DNA of 64,000 nt from Podarcis raffonei (Eukaryota > Chordata > Lepidosauria > Squamata > Lacertidae): NCBI RefSeq assembly GCF_027172205.1, contig NC_070605.1:42061804-42125803 (forward strand), given 5' to 3'. A program made the position numbers and the translations under genes. Of the stretch, positions 37,904 through 48,098 are shown piece after piece. The notes under the pieces were generated by a model, which saw only the letters and a program-made list of their open reading frames with translations, was not told where the DNA came from and ran no database searches. Positions within the stretch are counted from its first letter, which is position 1. Each line of letters starts with the position of its first letter.

Positions 37904-38374
37904 ATCCCCACATACCCTCCCCTCATGTGCTTGGCCATTGTGAATGAAGTCCAGTGCCGTACTTATTTCCCTGTTCTGCAAGTGTATTTGCTCCCCGAAG
38001 GCTTTTGGAAAGTTGGTAGCATGAAGAAAATGTCTACTTGCTTAATGTCCCATCTGCCTTTCCATTTTATAAGCCCATGAGATTTCTGTCAGAAAGTTTG
38101 AAGGGGTCGTCTCATTTGTTCAACTCAGTTTTCACTGCCTTCTTAATGGTGCAACCCAAACTCCACTTACATGGAAGTACCCCACTGAATTCAATAGGTC
38201 TTGGTTGTAAGTAGAGAAGGTTAGGATTGCAGTATAAGGTGGTGATTTGCTCAGTTAAAAACCCCTCTTCTGCAAGCTTGTTTGCTCACAAAGGCCTTTG
38301 GAAAGTTCGGAGGAGGTTGCGGTCTGTGCATCTCCTCCAGTCCCACCCAGATACTTTCTGCAAGTTTGTTTGCG

Positions 38375-38774
38375 CACAGGGGGGAGGAACGGCTAAGGGA
38401 GCTGGGCATGTTTAGCCTGGAGAAGAGGAGGTTAAGGGGTGATAGGATAGCCATGTTCAAATATATAAAAGGATGTCACATAGAGGAGGGAGAAAGGTTG
38501 TTTTCTGCTGCTCCAGAGAAGTGGACATGGAGCAATGGATCCAAACTACAAGAAAGAAGATTCCACCTAAACATTAGGAAGAACTTCCTGACAGTAAGAG
38601 CTGTTCGACAGTGGAATTTGCTGCCAAGGAGTGTGGTGGAGTCTCCTTCTTTGGAGGTCTTTAAGCAGAGGCTTGACAACCATATGCCAGGAGTGCTCTG
38701 ATGGTGTTTCCTGCTTGGCAGGGGGTTGGACTCGATGGCCCTTGTGGTCTCTTCCAACTCTATGATTCTATGAG
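38375..38774 (+). mobile_element. CR1 LINE 3' end
   Basis: Ends in the CR1 signature CCAACTCTATGATTCTATGA. The coding end reads RLFSAAPEKW-type then FHLNIRKNFLTVRAVRQWN. It sits at a junction in locus B intron 1 where homology jumps from A about 12.07 kb to A about 4.64 kb. Confidence 0.85.
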
Positions 38775-41653
38775 TATTGTAGCACAGCAGCAGTGAGGTG
38801 GGAGACATTGCTTGCACAATGGTGTAATGGTGAGTGTCCTGCCTAAGTGGTATTCTGCTCTATTCTACCGCACGCTGGATGTGAAGGCAGTGTAGTAAAT
38901 GTGGAAGTGCCAAGGCATTTCCCCATTGCGAGAATGTTTTATTTCCTGTTTTGGTAGTGCGATGTTTCATCAATCCCTGCTGGTTTGTTTGCTTGCTAAA
39001 GACACCTGGTGTGGGTTGAGCTTGGTAAAGCTCCCAGTTTGTATTCTTGTTCCCAGCTGAATGGCTTTTCACAAGTTGTAAGTCTTGAGGTGTTTTTCTT
39101 TAATTCACGGGGAGCCCTGACAAACTGTGTAGCACACAGAAGCCTTCCCAAGGATTCTCTTTCTCTTTCCATTCAATAAGCACATTTACCAATTTAAATT
39201 TTTTTATGCATTTTTGTGTTAAAATGGAGTTGGACTGTCAGGAATCTGGAATCCTTAGCATTGCCTATGAAGGACAGCATTGATAGTGCAGCATATGAAA
39301 TAACCTTCTTTGCTTATTGTAATTACATGGTGCATCATGTGTATTCTGGTAGTGAACCTGCCAAGATTTCGGTAGATGTGGTATTGAGTTGACCAGGTTT
39401 GTGTGAACTGGCTTTAGGGCTTGGATGGTGCCAAAGGCAAAAGGCTTCCTTTTAAAGGATCCTTGAAGCAAAGACAGAGCACTAGTGGAAAAATGCTGAA
39501 TTTTATTGAGCAAAATAGGACTTTACAAAGGTACAAAATCTTACCCAAGTTCAAATAATAATTCCTCCTTTGTCAATGGATGGATAGGTAAACAATACAC
39601 AAGAACTTTCTACCCATTCTTCAGTCATTGGAGGACATTTTAACTTACCAGTCTTTTATTAGAACGGTTACTTAGATGAGCTGTTGTTGGTTGCCCTTGA
39701 CCAACACTCAACAATTGGGTAAATATTCAGTGATCAAGTTCATAGAGTATGCATTGCATTCAGGATGAAGTTTATACAGTGACTGATCTCACACAAAAGC
39801 AGAAATAACGCTGGATGTTTCCAGAACAAATGGACTAAGTGCGATTCAATGAATATTTGATTGGGCATTTATTCTGGGCTATAAGATTTCTATTGTAGCT
39901 CTTCATCTAGCACTCTTATGTAATGCTATCATTTCATTCTGCATTGCTTACAATGGGTCCTGCATCTTGATTTTTGTGGTGTTTTTGACAGCCCAGGTTT
40001 CAGCTGTGGAAGTATACACACCAGCATAACTCTCTGTGGAGAATGGGACAGAAACGAAGCTTCCGTGCAGCTTTTCATCCTCAGAGGTGATCGGCAGTGC
40101 CGCTAGTGTTACCTGGAGCTTTCAACCAGAGGGATCAACTACTTCTGTGCCGGTAAGAGATGATGATTGAAGTAAGATGAGAATTAAACAAGAGCCTGCA
40201 ACAAAGCAGATTAAACATTTCCCTGCTATTTCATACCTTTCTGCTCCTGCTCACTTTTATCACTGGTAAGAGTACATATTTAGGCCGCCTCAGAATGCCA
40301 GTTGATACTGTTATGTTTGGTATCATGGATAGTCGTCCTTCTGTGTTTGCTCCACAATACTTCAGTGGCAGAAGTATTATTAAGGTGAGTGGTTGTTTTG
40401 AACTAGTGACACATTTGTTAGCCACCTACCCACACTTCACCATAGGTTCCTGTTTTGTTAGCAGGATATGTCAAGTTTAAAGGTGTATGAGGTGATGGCA
40501 ATAATAGGTCCAATAGTGATCCTGTAGCAGCAGCTGGAAATTGGGGCAAGTGAGTCAGAGTAAGGTCTCACCCTGAGCAATTGTATCTACTCCCAGACCT
40601 CCCTTTGTGGGGAAAACTAGGATTTTAACACTGTATCCTGTTTTGTGTTCCCGATTACAGTTCTTCTATTATTCCCATGGCAAATCATATCCTGGGAAGG
40701 ATACACAATTTAAGGACAGAAGCAGCTGGGCAGGTGACCTTAACAAGAAAGATGCATCTATCAGTATATCCAACATGCAATTCCGGGACAATGGCACTTT
40801 CATCTGCGATGTCAAGAACCCTCCAGATATAGTTGTCACACCTAGTGAAATCTCAGTCAGAGTTGTGGAAAAAGGTACTGCCGTCTCTCGATACAAAAGT
40901 ACTAGTGATAATGGTTGATAGAATGCATTTGTGAAATATTTGATTAAATTACTCTACAAAAATCCATCACTTACAGGAGTATTATTTTGGCTGTTCTTGC
41001 ATAACTTGTATTTTATTCAGAATGTTTCTGTGAATAAATTGAACTGTTTTAAAAGAACTAAAAATCCTGTATGTAGTTAGGTTTTGGAATTATGGCTTTA
41101 ATTTGCTTCTTAGAGCCAGCCTTAGCTGTCTGGTAAACAGTTTGGAAGGTGCTACAAATTTAGAAGAAAAGTTTGGTTTATATTGTAGTCTATTGATAGG
41201 ATTAAGTGAGCTATGCTTATTTTATGGCTGAAGTTGTTTGTGGATAGAGATAGAAGAGATAATGTAGCCCAAGGGTATAACTAAAGAGTGATTTGAAATT
41301 GACTCAATCTGGGTGGATTTCAAAATGACAAAAAGTTCAATAGGCCACTAAAAGAACTTCTTTTAAACAAGTGGCATTCACAGTTAGAGAATAAAGTGTT
41401 CTTAGCAGTTCAAAGAGATAGCAGTGGCTTGTTTCCACAGTTAGGCATGAGTATGTGTGTATGTATGTATATGTATATTTCTTAGATGTGCCAAGTTTGC
41501 TTTTATTCTTCTGTGAATGCTGAGTCTTAGTATAGTTGTATGCTCTAATATTCTGAAGTGCAGGTTTGCCAAGAGGCAACAGTTACTAGTTTATGATTAT
41601 TGTGATTAAGAGCCCAGGGCGGAACAGAGACCAAGGAAGAGCAGGTGACCTCA

Positions 41654-41885
41654 GGAGAGCCAGTGTGGTGTAGTGGTTAAGAGCAATAGACTCGTAATCT
41701 GGGGAACTGGGTTTGCATCTCCGCTCCTCCACATACAGCTACTGGGTGACCTTGGGCCAGTCACACTTCTTTGAAGTCTCTCAGCCCCACTCACCTCACA
41801 GAGTGTTTGTTGTGGGGGAGGAAGGGAAAGGAGAATGTTAGCCGCTTTGAGACTCCTTAAAGGGAGTGAAAGGCGGGATATCAAA
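41654..41885 (+). mobile_element. CORE-type (MIR-like) tRNA SINE
   Basis: tRNA-like head (GAGCCAGTGTGGTGTAGTGG), a core with GGGTGACCTTGGGCCAGTCA, and a 3' part GCCGCTTTGAGACTCCTT. It is followed by expanded CTG and CTT tracts. Confidence 0.75.
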
Positions 41886-41891
41886 TCCAAA

Positions 41892-41894
41892 CGC

Positions 41895-41926
<32 letters not shown>

Positions 41927-41993
41927 CTTCTTCTTCTTCTTCTTCTTCTTCTTCTTCTTCTTCTTCTTCTTCTTCTTCTTCTTCTTCTTCTTC
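41892..41993 (+). repeat. CTG tract running into a long CTT tract
   Basis: About ten CTG units followed by about twenty CTT units, directly after the CORE-SINE. Confidence 0.95.
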
Positions 41994-42714
41994 TGCTACT
42001 CCGCTCTTTGGGTCTTTAGGTTGAGCTCTGCACAGATAATAATAAGGGGTAAGTGCTAAGCCAGGCAAGAGGGGAGATTGCTGCGTCCTTGAATCAATCT
42101 CTTTCCTCTCTGCTGGTACCGGATAAAACACCCAAGACCTTGTATGTCTGAAATTGGTGTTGCCATTGTTTGGCTTTGAGTTTCCTGCCTTCATTTGTAG
42201 TGCTGCTTGCTTAAGCAGACTGATGGATAGTTTACTTTCTGGCTGGGTAGTTGTTAGTAGTTATAGTCTGAGGCTGAGAAAGTAGCATTTTTTTAAGCGT
42301 AATGTTTGTTTCTAAGATATGTTAATCTAGGAAAAGCTTTTCCCCAGACCTGTTGAGGTTTTTAGCTCCACTGAAATAACTGTTAGCTCCCTGTTTACCC
42401 CACCTTAATTGATAGGGGAAGCCACTGCTGATTGGTGACAATTAACCCATAAGCATGGAAGTCAGCAACTGCTTGTTGCAAATTACAGTGATCTTAGTTG
42501 ATGTGGAGCTGTTGGAAATCACTCTCATGACCTAAAGTGCTCTGTGTTTCCATTTGCCATATTAGGCTAGTCTATTTCAGTATCTTCCAAAATTTTGCAA
42601 TGCTAGCTCAGCAGAGCATTAGGTAGTATTTACCACCATCCATCTTCTAACTTGTTATCATGCCATCTTATTGATGACATTGTTAGGAGCACATAGGCCA
42701 GGGAAAGGGAATTT

Positions 42715-42815
42715 GTGACTCTCTAGATATTGGTTTCCCATCAGCTTCAATAAACATAGCCAGTGGTTAGGGATGATGTGAGTTGTAGTCCAACAGCTGA
42801 AGGAGTCCGACACAT
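42715..42815. mobile_element. Palindromic MITE copy (shared with 13.8 kb)
   Basis: The inverted counterpart of the 13765-13880 element in the third intron copy, including GTGAGTTGTAGTCCAACAGC. Confidence 0.6.
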
Positions 42816-43701
42816 GATTCTTTGTATACTGCTGACTGTATTGTATTTTTGAGCTCATATTAGCAGTGGTACATCCAGAAGGGAAGGATCTTTGCCTAAA
42901 CTAATGAGATTGGTTTTTATTGAGAGTCTTCCTTTGGTAATGAATTTTCACAATTGGTTATTTTTAATTATTAGTATATTTGAAATAAGATTTTTGATCA
43001 AAAAGTTTTATAATCTATTTGGAAGACTCAACACCATAGATCAGTTGTGACTATGGAATGCTTGTAAGGTTTTTCCTGTTGCATTTCATTAGCATCCCAT
43101 TAAGTAGAAGTAATTTCTCTGTTACATAAAATTATTCTGTATTTGATTATGCATTTGAATAAGGAATAATTTTTCTTTGACTCAGAAGGGTGTAAACATG
43201 TTAGGTTAGGGTAATCTGCTCTTGACTCACTTCCATCCATACTAGGTCCGCCTCTGGTAGAAAAATGCAGATTTTGACAAGAATCACTAACTAATTATAA
43301 AATACAATTCATTGCAGTGAAACTGTTTTTTTCTTAGTTAAGCAGAATTTATATAAAATCTGGGCTCCTTTGGAGGACAGTTTTGGGGTATAAAGCTGAT
43401 AAATAAAATAATTTTTCTACTGTTATTTTCCTCACAAAAAAACCTTCAGACTGCTACTATATTATGCCAAGGGACAGACAATAAAGGAAAGGCAATTTTT
43501 AAAAGGTGTGTACAAAAATATCCTTATTTTGTAAGTCATGCTAATTTCAGTAGTCTGCAAAATAGGTTAATTTACTAGGAAACTTTTTCATTTGCTGCTG
43601 CCTTTCTTCACTTAGAATTTTGGTAAAGTCAGATCAAAATTTTCAGACTTAACCTCCCTAAGAGAAAAAGAACTTTAATTGTTTGAATGTATACTTGTTC
43701 A

Positions 43702-44051
43702 GTGGGACAGGTGGCGCTGTGGGTTAAACTGCAGAGCCTAGGACTTGCTGATCAGAAGGTCGGCAGTTTGAATCCCCGCGACGGGGTGAGCTCCCGTTGC
43801 TCGGTCCCTGCTCCTGCCAACCTAGCAGTTCGAAAGCACGTCAAAGTGCAAGTAGATAAATCAGTACTGGTCCGGCGGGAAGGTAAATGGTGTTTCTGTG
43901 TGCTGCTCTGGTTCGCCAGAAGCAGCTCAGTCATGCTGGCCACATGACCCGGAAGCTGTATGCCGGCTCCCTCGGCCAATAAAGAGAGATGAGCGCCGCA
44001 ACCCCAGAGTCGGTCACGACTGGACCTAATGGTCAGGGGTCCCTTTACCTT
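43702..44051 (+). mobile_element. Squamate SINE, full length
   Basis: Complete SINE with target duplication TATACTTGTTCA (43690-43701 and 44052-44063). Confidence 0.92.
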
Positions 44052-44559
44052 TATACTTGTTCAAGTGTTCGTGTGGCTCCTTGTTGTGGTGGATAGGTTG
44101 GCATCCATCTGTCTCGGGAGTGAAGTCAAACTGTTGGCGATAAACCATCATTAAATTAGAAGATGAGTTGCAAGCTCACTGGGGTATTGACCTCATGATT
44201 TCCTGGAATGTAATTTTATTGTTAAGGACTCCAGCCCAGTTTTTGTTTTTAAAACTTTGGTCACGATTTGGCAGGTCAGATACTCAAAACTGACCACATA
44301 TTTTTAGAGAGCTATCACTGCAATGATTACAATGTCACATTAAGAGATCAGCATTTAAAGCCTGGTCAGTCATGAAGTTTAATGAAGGAACTTGATTAGA
44401 CACCATCTTTCAGCCTTTCTTATCTTACAGGTTGGTGGTCAGGATAAAATTATGTGGGGAGATGAACCTTTTATGATGCTCTTTGGAGAGGAAGAGTGCA
44501 ATAATTTATTTTTTAAAAATAAATTAGTCTGCACTGTGTTCAGGAGGAACACAAAAGTA

Positions 44560-45358
44560 GAAATAATATTGGATGTCTCTCAAGGATCAGGTCCACAATT
44601 TAGGCATGCTTCTGGATCCAGCTCCGTCCTTAGAGGTTCAGCTAGTCTCAGTGGCTAGAACAGCTTTTTACCAGCTGTTCAACAGCTATGACCATTCCTT
44701 AACCAGGAAAGCCCTGCCACAGTAGCTCATGTGTTGGTTATTTCAAGACTCGGTTACTGCAATGCGCTGTATGTGGGGCTTTCTTTTTGCTTGATCCGGA
44801 GTTTGCAGGATGCTGCAGCACAATTGCTGACAGGAGTGAGGCCTCGTCAGCATGTAACACCTGTGCTCAAGAAATCTGCATGGGCTGCGTGATTTGCTAC
44901 CAAGCCAGGTTCAAGGTGTTTATATACTATTGGGAGTATATAAATCCCATAACAACTTGGACCAGTTTACTTACGAGATCGCTTTTCCCTAGATGTGCCC
45001 ACTCAATCGCTTCCATCAGTGGCTTGGGCACTACTACATGTGCTACAGAATCCCCATTCCGCATTTGTAAGAACCTGATCCTTTAGTGTGGCTGCATTTA
45101 TACTGTGGAACTCTCTGCCTGTTGAGATCAAGCAGGCGCCTTCACTGTACTTCTTTTGGCACCTGCTAAAAACATTTCTGTTCAGGCAAGCGTACCCAGA
45201 AGCTTAGAAAGTTGTTGTGAATGTTCATCTGCATTAGTATTTTAACTTGTGTACGTTTTAAAGTATGGCTAAACAGGTATTTCTGTTTATCTTTTTGTAA
45301 ACCGCTTTAAGGTTTTCTTTTGCAATCAAGCCGTATATAAATTTAATGAAATGAACAA
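44560..45358 (+). mobile_element. Older L2/CR1-type LINE 3' portion
   Basis: Eroded reverse-transcriptase C-terminal coding, for example SVLRGSASLS, a YCNALYVGL-like piece and QDAAAQLLTG near 44800, ending with a TTTGTAAACCGCTTTAAGG tail and AAATAAAATAAA. Multiple breaks. Confidence 0.6.
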
Positions 45359-45359
45359 A

Positions 45360-45495
45360 TAAAATAAACATTTGAAGATAGAGTTTGCAGATAGAAGACA
45401 TGCTGTAGCCCAAAGGTATAGCTAAAAGAGTGATTTGAAAGAGATATTAGATCATGGTGGGTCTCAGAATGACAAAAGTTCCTGTGTAAGCCGTT
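45360..45495 (+). other. Isolated copy of MPZL1 intron 3 sequence
   Basis: A stretch with the words GATAGAAGA, TGTAGCCCAA, GGTATA and GAGTGATTTGAAA matches locus B 41230-41340 and the reverse complement of A at about 1640-1760. It lies directly after an old LINE and before the coiled-coil exon. Confidence 0.6.
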
Positions 45496-45704
45496 AGCAG
45501 GTTGATTTAGTTTAGGGATAGTGGGATGCCTTCAGCCTCTTTTATTTTGCAGTACTCTAGTTGCTCCTTTGGGGATTGCTTTGCATGCACGTTACCCATA
45601 CATAAAACCTTTCTTCAAAGAGCAACCTTCGTTAGCCTTTTAGTAAATGTTTCATGTTGGTTCATAAAATGTTGTGGTCTCTCCTTGTCTGTCTTCTGCA
45701 TTAG

Positions 45705-45880
45705 TAGTTCCGAGGCTGCAGCATGCTGAGGGGCAGGTTGAGCAACTGGCACGGAGATTGCAGTCACTGGAGCTCTCAGCAGGTGCAGCACAGCGCATGA
45801 TGGAGGAACGAGTGACCAACCTCACCCACAGAATCGAAGCACTGGAGCAGGCCATGCAACATCGCCCCTTGCAGCCGTGA
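45705..45880 (+). CDS. Terminal exon of an unrecognised coiled-coil protein
   Basis: A polypyrimidine tract and AG (TCTTCTGCATTAG) precede an open frame of about 58 codons ending at TGA 45878-45880. The peptide is heptad-rich: LQHAEGQVEQLARRLQSLEL, then MMEERVTNLTHRIEALEQAM, ending QHRPLQP. This predicts an alpha-helical coiled coil at a protein C-terminus. It is followed by more than 1 kb of non-coding DNA with AATAAA near 46503 and 47015, so it looks like a last exon with a 3' UTR. I do not recognise the gene and see no earlier exons of it. Just upstream (45360-45490) lies a block copied from MPZL1 intron 3. It could be the end of a gene broken by the rearrangement, or an exon now spliced to MPZL-derived sequence. 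Confidence 0.5.
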
Positions 45881-47020
45881 TGACACTGATTCTTTTGTTT
45901 TGAGCCTTCTTTGGTTTTTGTAATGCTCCTCTACCTTGCTGCCTTGCAAGTTCACCTCCTGTTTGTTATACTTTTGTGGTTTATTTTTTTTTTTATACTC
46001 CTGCTTGTGGTGGTCAGGTAGGATTGCTATGAGGAATTATGAAAAATGAAGCAAGCCATTGTGTCAGCGGTGAAAGCATCGTTTTGACAGGGTTTGGGTC
46101 ATTTGACGTGATTTCTAATCAATCCAAGCCTCTGCATCTCTGCCCCATTTCTCTTGCCTGAAAGTCACATAAACAGACGGTTGCTTCACCAGGCATCCTG
46201 AACCATAAAGATAAGGAGGTAGCTTTGTTGTAGCTTTTGTTTGTTTTTGTTAGTCTTAGGGCCAGGAAGCATAGTTTCACATGGAGATGAGAAAAATGCC
46301 TATCTTTCCTGTTTACTGCCTGTTTATCACCTCCAGGTTTGCTAAATACATTCTTCCTTGATTCCTGTTTTATTTAGCCTAAACATGTATGCATGCTCAA
46401 ATTAGTTCATTGTAGTTAAGAGGCTTCCTCTGATCTAACTTTGTTCCCATGTGGGGATTTTTTGAAATGCTCAGAGGAAATCTGATTGGTTCTTACAAAT
46501 GCTGTGTCAAAGTTCTTTTGTTAATAAAACGGCCTGGATGAGGGAGTGGCTATCACACTTCCTCCCAGAGTCTTGCTGGTCAAGCCTCATGTCTGTTGAA
46601 TTAATCAGAAGTAATCCAATCATTCCTTTGCCTTCAGAACGCACCACTGCTTAGTGGTTTGCACAAATGGTGGCAGCAAACCTGACGCCCGCCCCCCCCA
46701 TCCTTAATACATTCCACCATGCTTGCTTTTGTTTTTCACCTGATGCCTTTTGAATTAATTTCCTACTGTTTTAAGATTGTACTTTAATGCTGTGTAAAGC
46801 CATACTGAGGTGCGAAGCTTGAATCCATGGGTTTCTCTGTCATGCTTTTATATTTGCCGTGTACCCACTGTAAGCATTTTGTTTAGAGGGAGTATTATTT
46901 GAATGCCAATTAGTATAGTATCATGTCGCTATGTTAATATTACTTTAAGAAAGTGCCTTTTTGTCAGTGTTCCAATGAAAAAAACCAACTGTTGGCTTTT
47001 TGAGCATCTACGAAAATAAA
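45881..47020 (+). other. Probable 3' UTR of the coiled-coil exon
   Basis: There is no further open frame after the TGA, and the DNA is not obviously repetitive. Possible polyadenylation signals are at about 46503 (TTAATAAAAC) and 47015 (AAAATAAACA). Locus D 3'-flank homology to locus C begins just after this point, so the two units meet near 47.05 kb. Confidence 0.35.
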
Positions 47021-47356
47021 CATAAGAATTTCTTTATAGCCAGTTTGTCTCATCCCTTCCTGGGTGTGAGAGGCCGTGGATGTGGCAGCAGAAAGCAGTG
47101 TCTTGCCAACTGCAAATTTAGGGGTGGGGAAGGGAATACCATTCAGACGTTATGCTGGGAAAAGAGGCCTCTCCTAGTTCTCCGTCCTATTAATAGTTGT
47201 ACAGAAAGCTCCCTTCACAAGTCACAGTGCGTTATGAGAGATTAGCATGTACTGCAATGTGAAAGACACAACACTTCAAACAAAAGAGAAGATTGGGCAG
47301 AAACAATGCAGAAATTATGTCTGGCATGCTTATGTTGCTGATACCACATAATTAGG

Positions 47357-47488
47357 GCATTTTTTTCACTGGAACTCACTGGAACTCAGTTCCGGCACCT
47401 CTCAGGTGGGTGCTATTGCCATTATAAGAGAAAAAGGGAGCCATTCATGGTGAGTTTCGGCATCCCTTTTTCTAGAAAAAGAGCACTG
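47357..47488. mobile_element. hAT-type MITE related to the 16.8-kb copy
   Basis: TTTTTTTCACTGGAACTC to TTTCTAGAAAAAGAGCACTG; the interior CCGGCACCTCTCAG matches 16809-16938 in reverse. Confidence 0.55.
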
Positions 47489-47544
47489 CACATAACTATA
47501 GATTTCAGAAAACAGTGTATGAGATGTTATGTTTATCTAGGAAA

Positions 47545-47570
47545 AGGTAAAAGGTAAATGACCCCTGGAC
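47545..47570 (-). mobile_element. Tail-only fragment of the squamate SINE
   Basis: AAAGGTAAAAGGTAAATGAC followed by CCCTGGA matches only the reverse-oriented SINE tail. Confidence 0.5.
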
Positions 47571-47646
47571 AGCATTGCAATTGGTTGGGCATTTTTGAAA
47601 TGCTCTCTTTATTCTATCCATCCATCTAGTTGTCAAAGTCATGTGT

Positions 47647-47649
<3 letters not shown>

Positions 47650-47684
<35 letters not shown>
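47650..47684 (+). repeat. (AC)n microsatellite
   Basis: About 17 AC units in the locus D 3' flank; at the matching site locus C has only a short ACACAC run (30530). Confidence 0.9.
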
Positions 47685-47686
<2 letters not shown>

Positions 47687-47811
47687 AATCTCAGCGGTTG
47701 CTTCATAACTAAGAAACAACCATCCTGCAGAGAAGGAGGTCTGCAAAATTTTCATTTGCTTACTAGGATTAAAGTTGCCATGGGGGAATGAGCTTTTAGT
47801 ACATTTTAGTT

Positions 47812-47947
47812 CAAGCATAGGCAAACTCCGGCCCTCCAGATGTTTGGGACTACAACTCCCATAATCCCTAGCTAACAGGACCAGTGGTCAGGGATGATGG
47901 GAAATGTAGTCCCAAACATTTGGAGGGCCAGAGTTTCCCTATGCCTG
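47812..47947. mobile_element. Short palindromic hAT MITE in locus D 3' flank
   Basis: CAAGCATAGGCAAACTCC to GTTTCCCTATGCCTG with target duplication TTTTAGTT (47804-47811 and 47948-47955). The equivalent site in locus C (30662-30669) is empty. Confidence 0.88.
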
Positions 47948-48082
47948 TTTTAGTTAGTTGCTATTTCAGCGGGGCAATATTATTTGTCTTCCATATTGCA
48001 ACTCATCCCAATTCCTTCTCAACCCCATTGCTAAGTGTCCAGATAAATGAGATACTGGAGAACATTCTTAATTGCCTCAAGA

Positions 48083-48098
48083 GGTGTGTTTTATTTTC
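48083..48098 (-). terminator. Polyadenylation signal abutting the locus D stop
   Basis: Minus-strand TTCTGAAAATAAAACAC, the same compact stop and AATAAA arrangement as at locus C. Confidence 0.7.

Larger units (their letters stand above)
36703..40874 (+). pseudogene. Inverted copy of the MPZL1-type gene, locus B
   Basis: Three exons on the plus strand, 36703-36820, 39992-40152 and 40661-40874, match locus A exons 1-3 in length, splice borders and phase, and the exon 3 protein is nearly identical to A. Exon 1 is 15 bases shorter than in A because a five-residue segment is missing. In exon 2 a TAA at 40027-40029 replaces the GAA of the TPAEL motif, so the V-set domain would end near its start. 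No transmembrane exon like A's 705-837 is visible downstream; intron 3 homology stops near 41605 and runs into intron-1-like DNA. Splice sites are intact, so it may still be transcribed. The nonsense codon could be an assembly or allelic difference, but the missing exon 4 argues for a pseudogene. As a host gene copy it arose by inversion, not retrotransposition, since introns are kept. Confidence 0.8.
41605..43400 (+). other. Third, exon-less copy of locus A intron 1 blocks
   Basis: At 41605 the homology of locus B to A intron 3 stops and DNA matching A intron 1 begins, inverted relative to A. Visible blocks are 41610-41650 and 42000-42250 (A about 18740-18440), 42380-42560 (A about 14200-14020), 42640-42910 (A about 13900-13630) and 42960-43400 (A about 8050-7650). 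No exon 1, 2 or 3 is seen. A CORE-type SINE and a long trinucleotide tract interrupt the first block. Confidence 0.7.

Noticed and set aside
41610-41650. Possible additional MPZL1 exon 1 at the third intron copy
   Set aside because: Homology starts inside intron 1, several hundred bases past exon 1; no MAAAT-type signal peptide is present.
41838-42194. Open frame with long Glu and Ala runs
   Set aside because: Translation of the CTT and CTG microsatellite tracts beside a SINE.
44420-44560. Acceptor-like TCTTATCTTACAG followed by an open frame
   Set aside because: The frame runs into old LINE sequence and shows no Ig or other domain.
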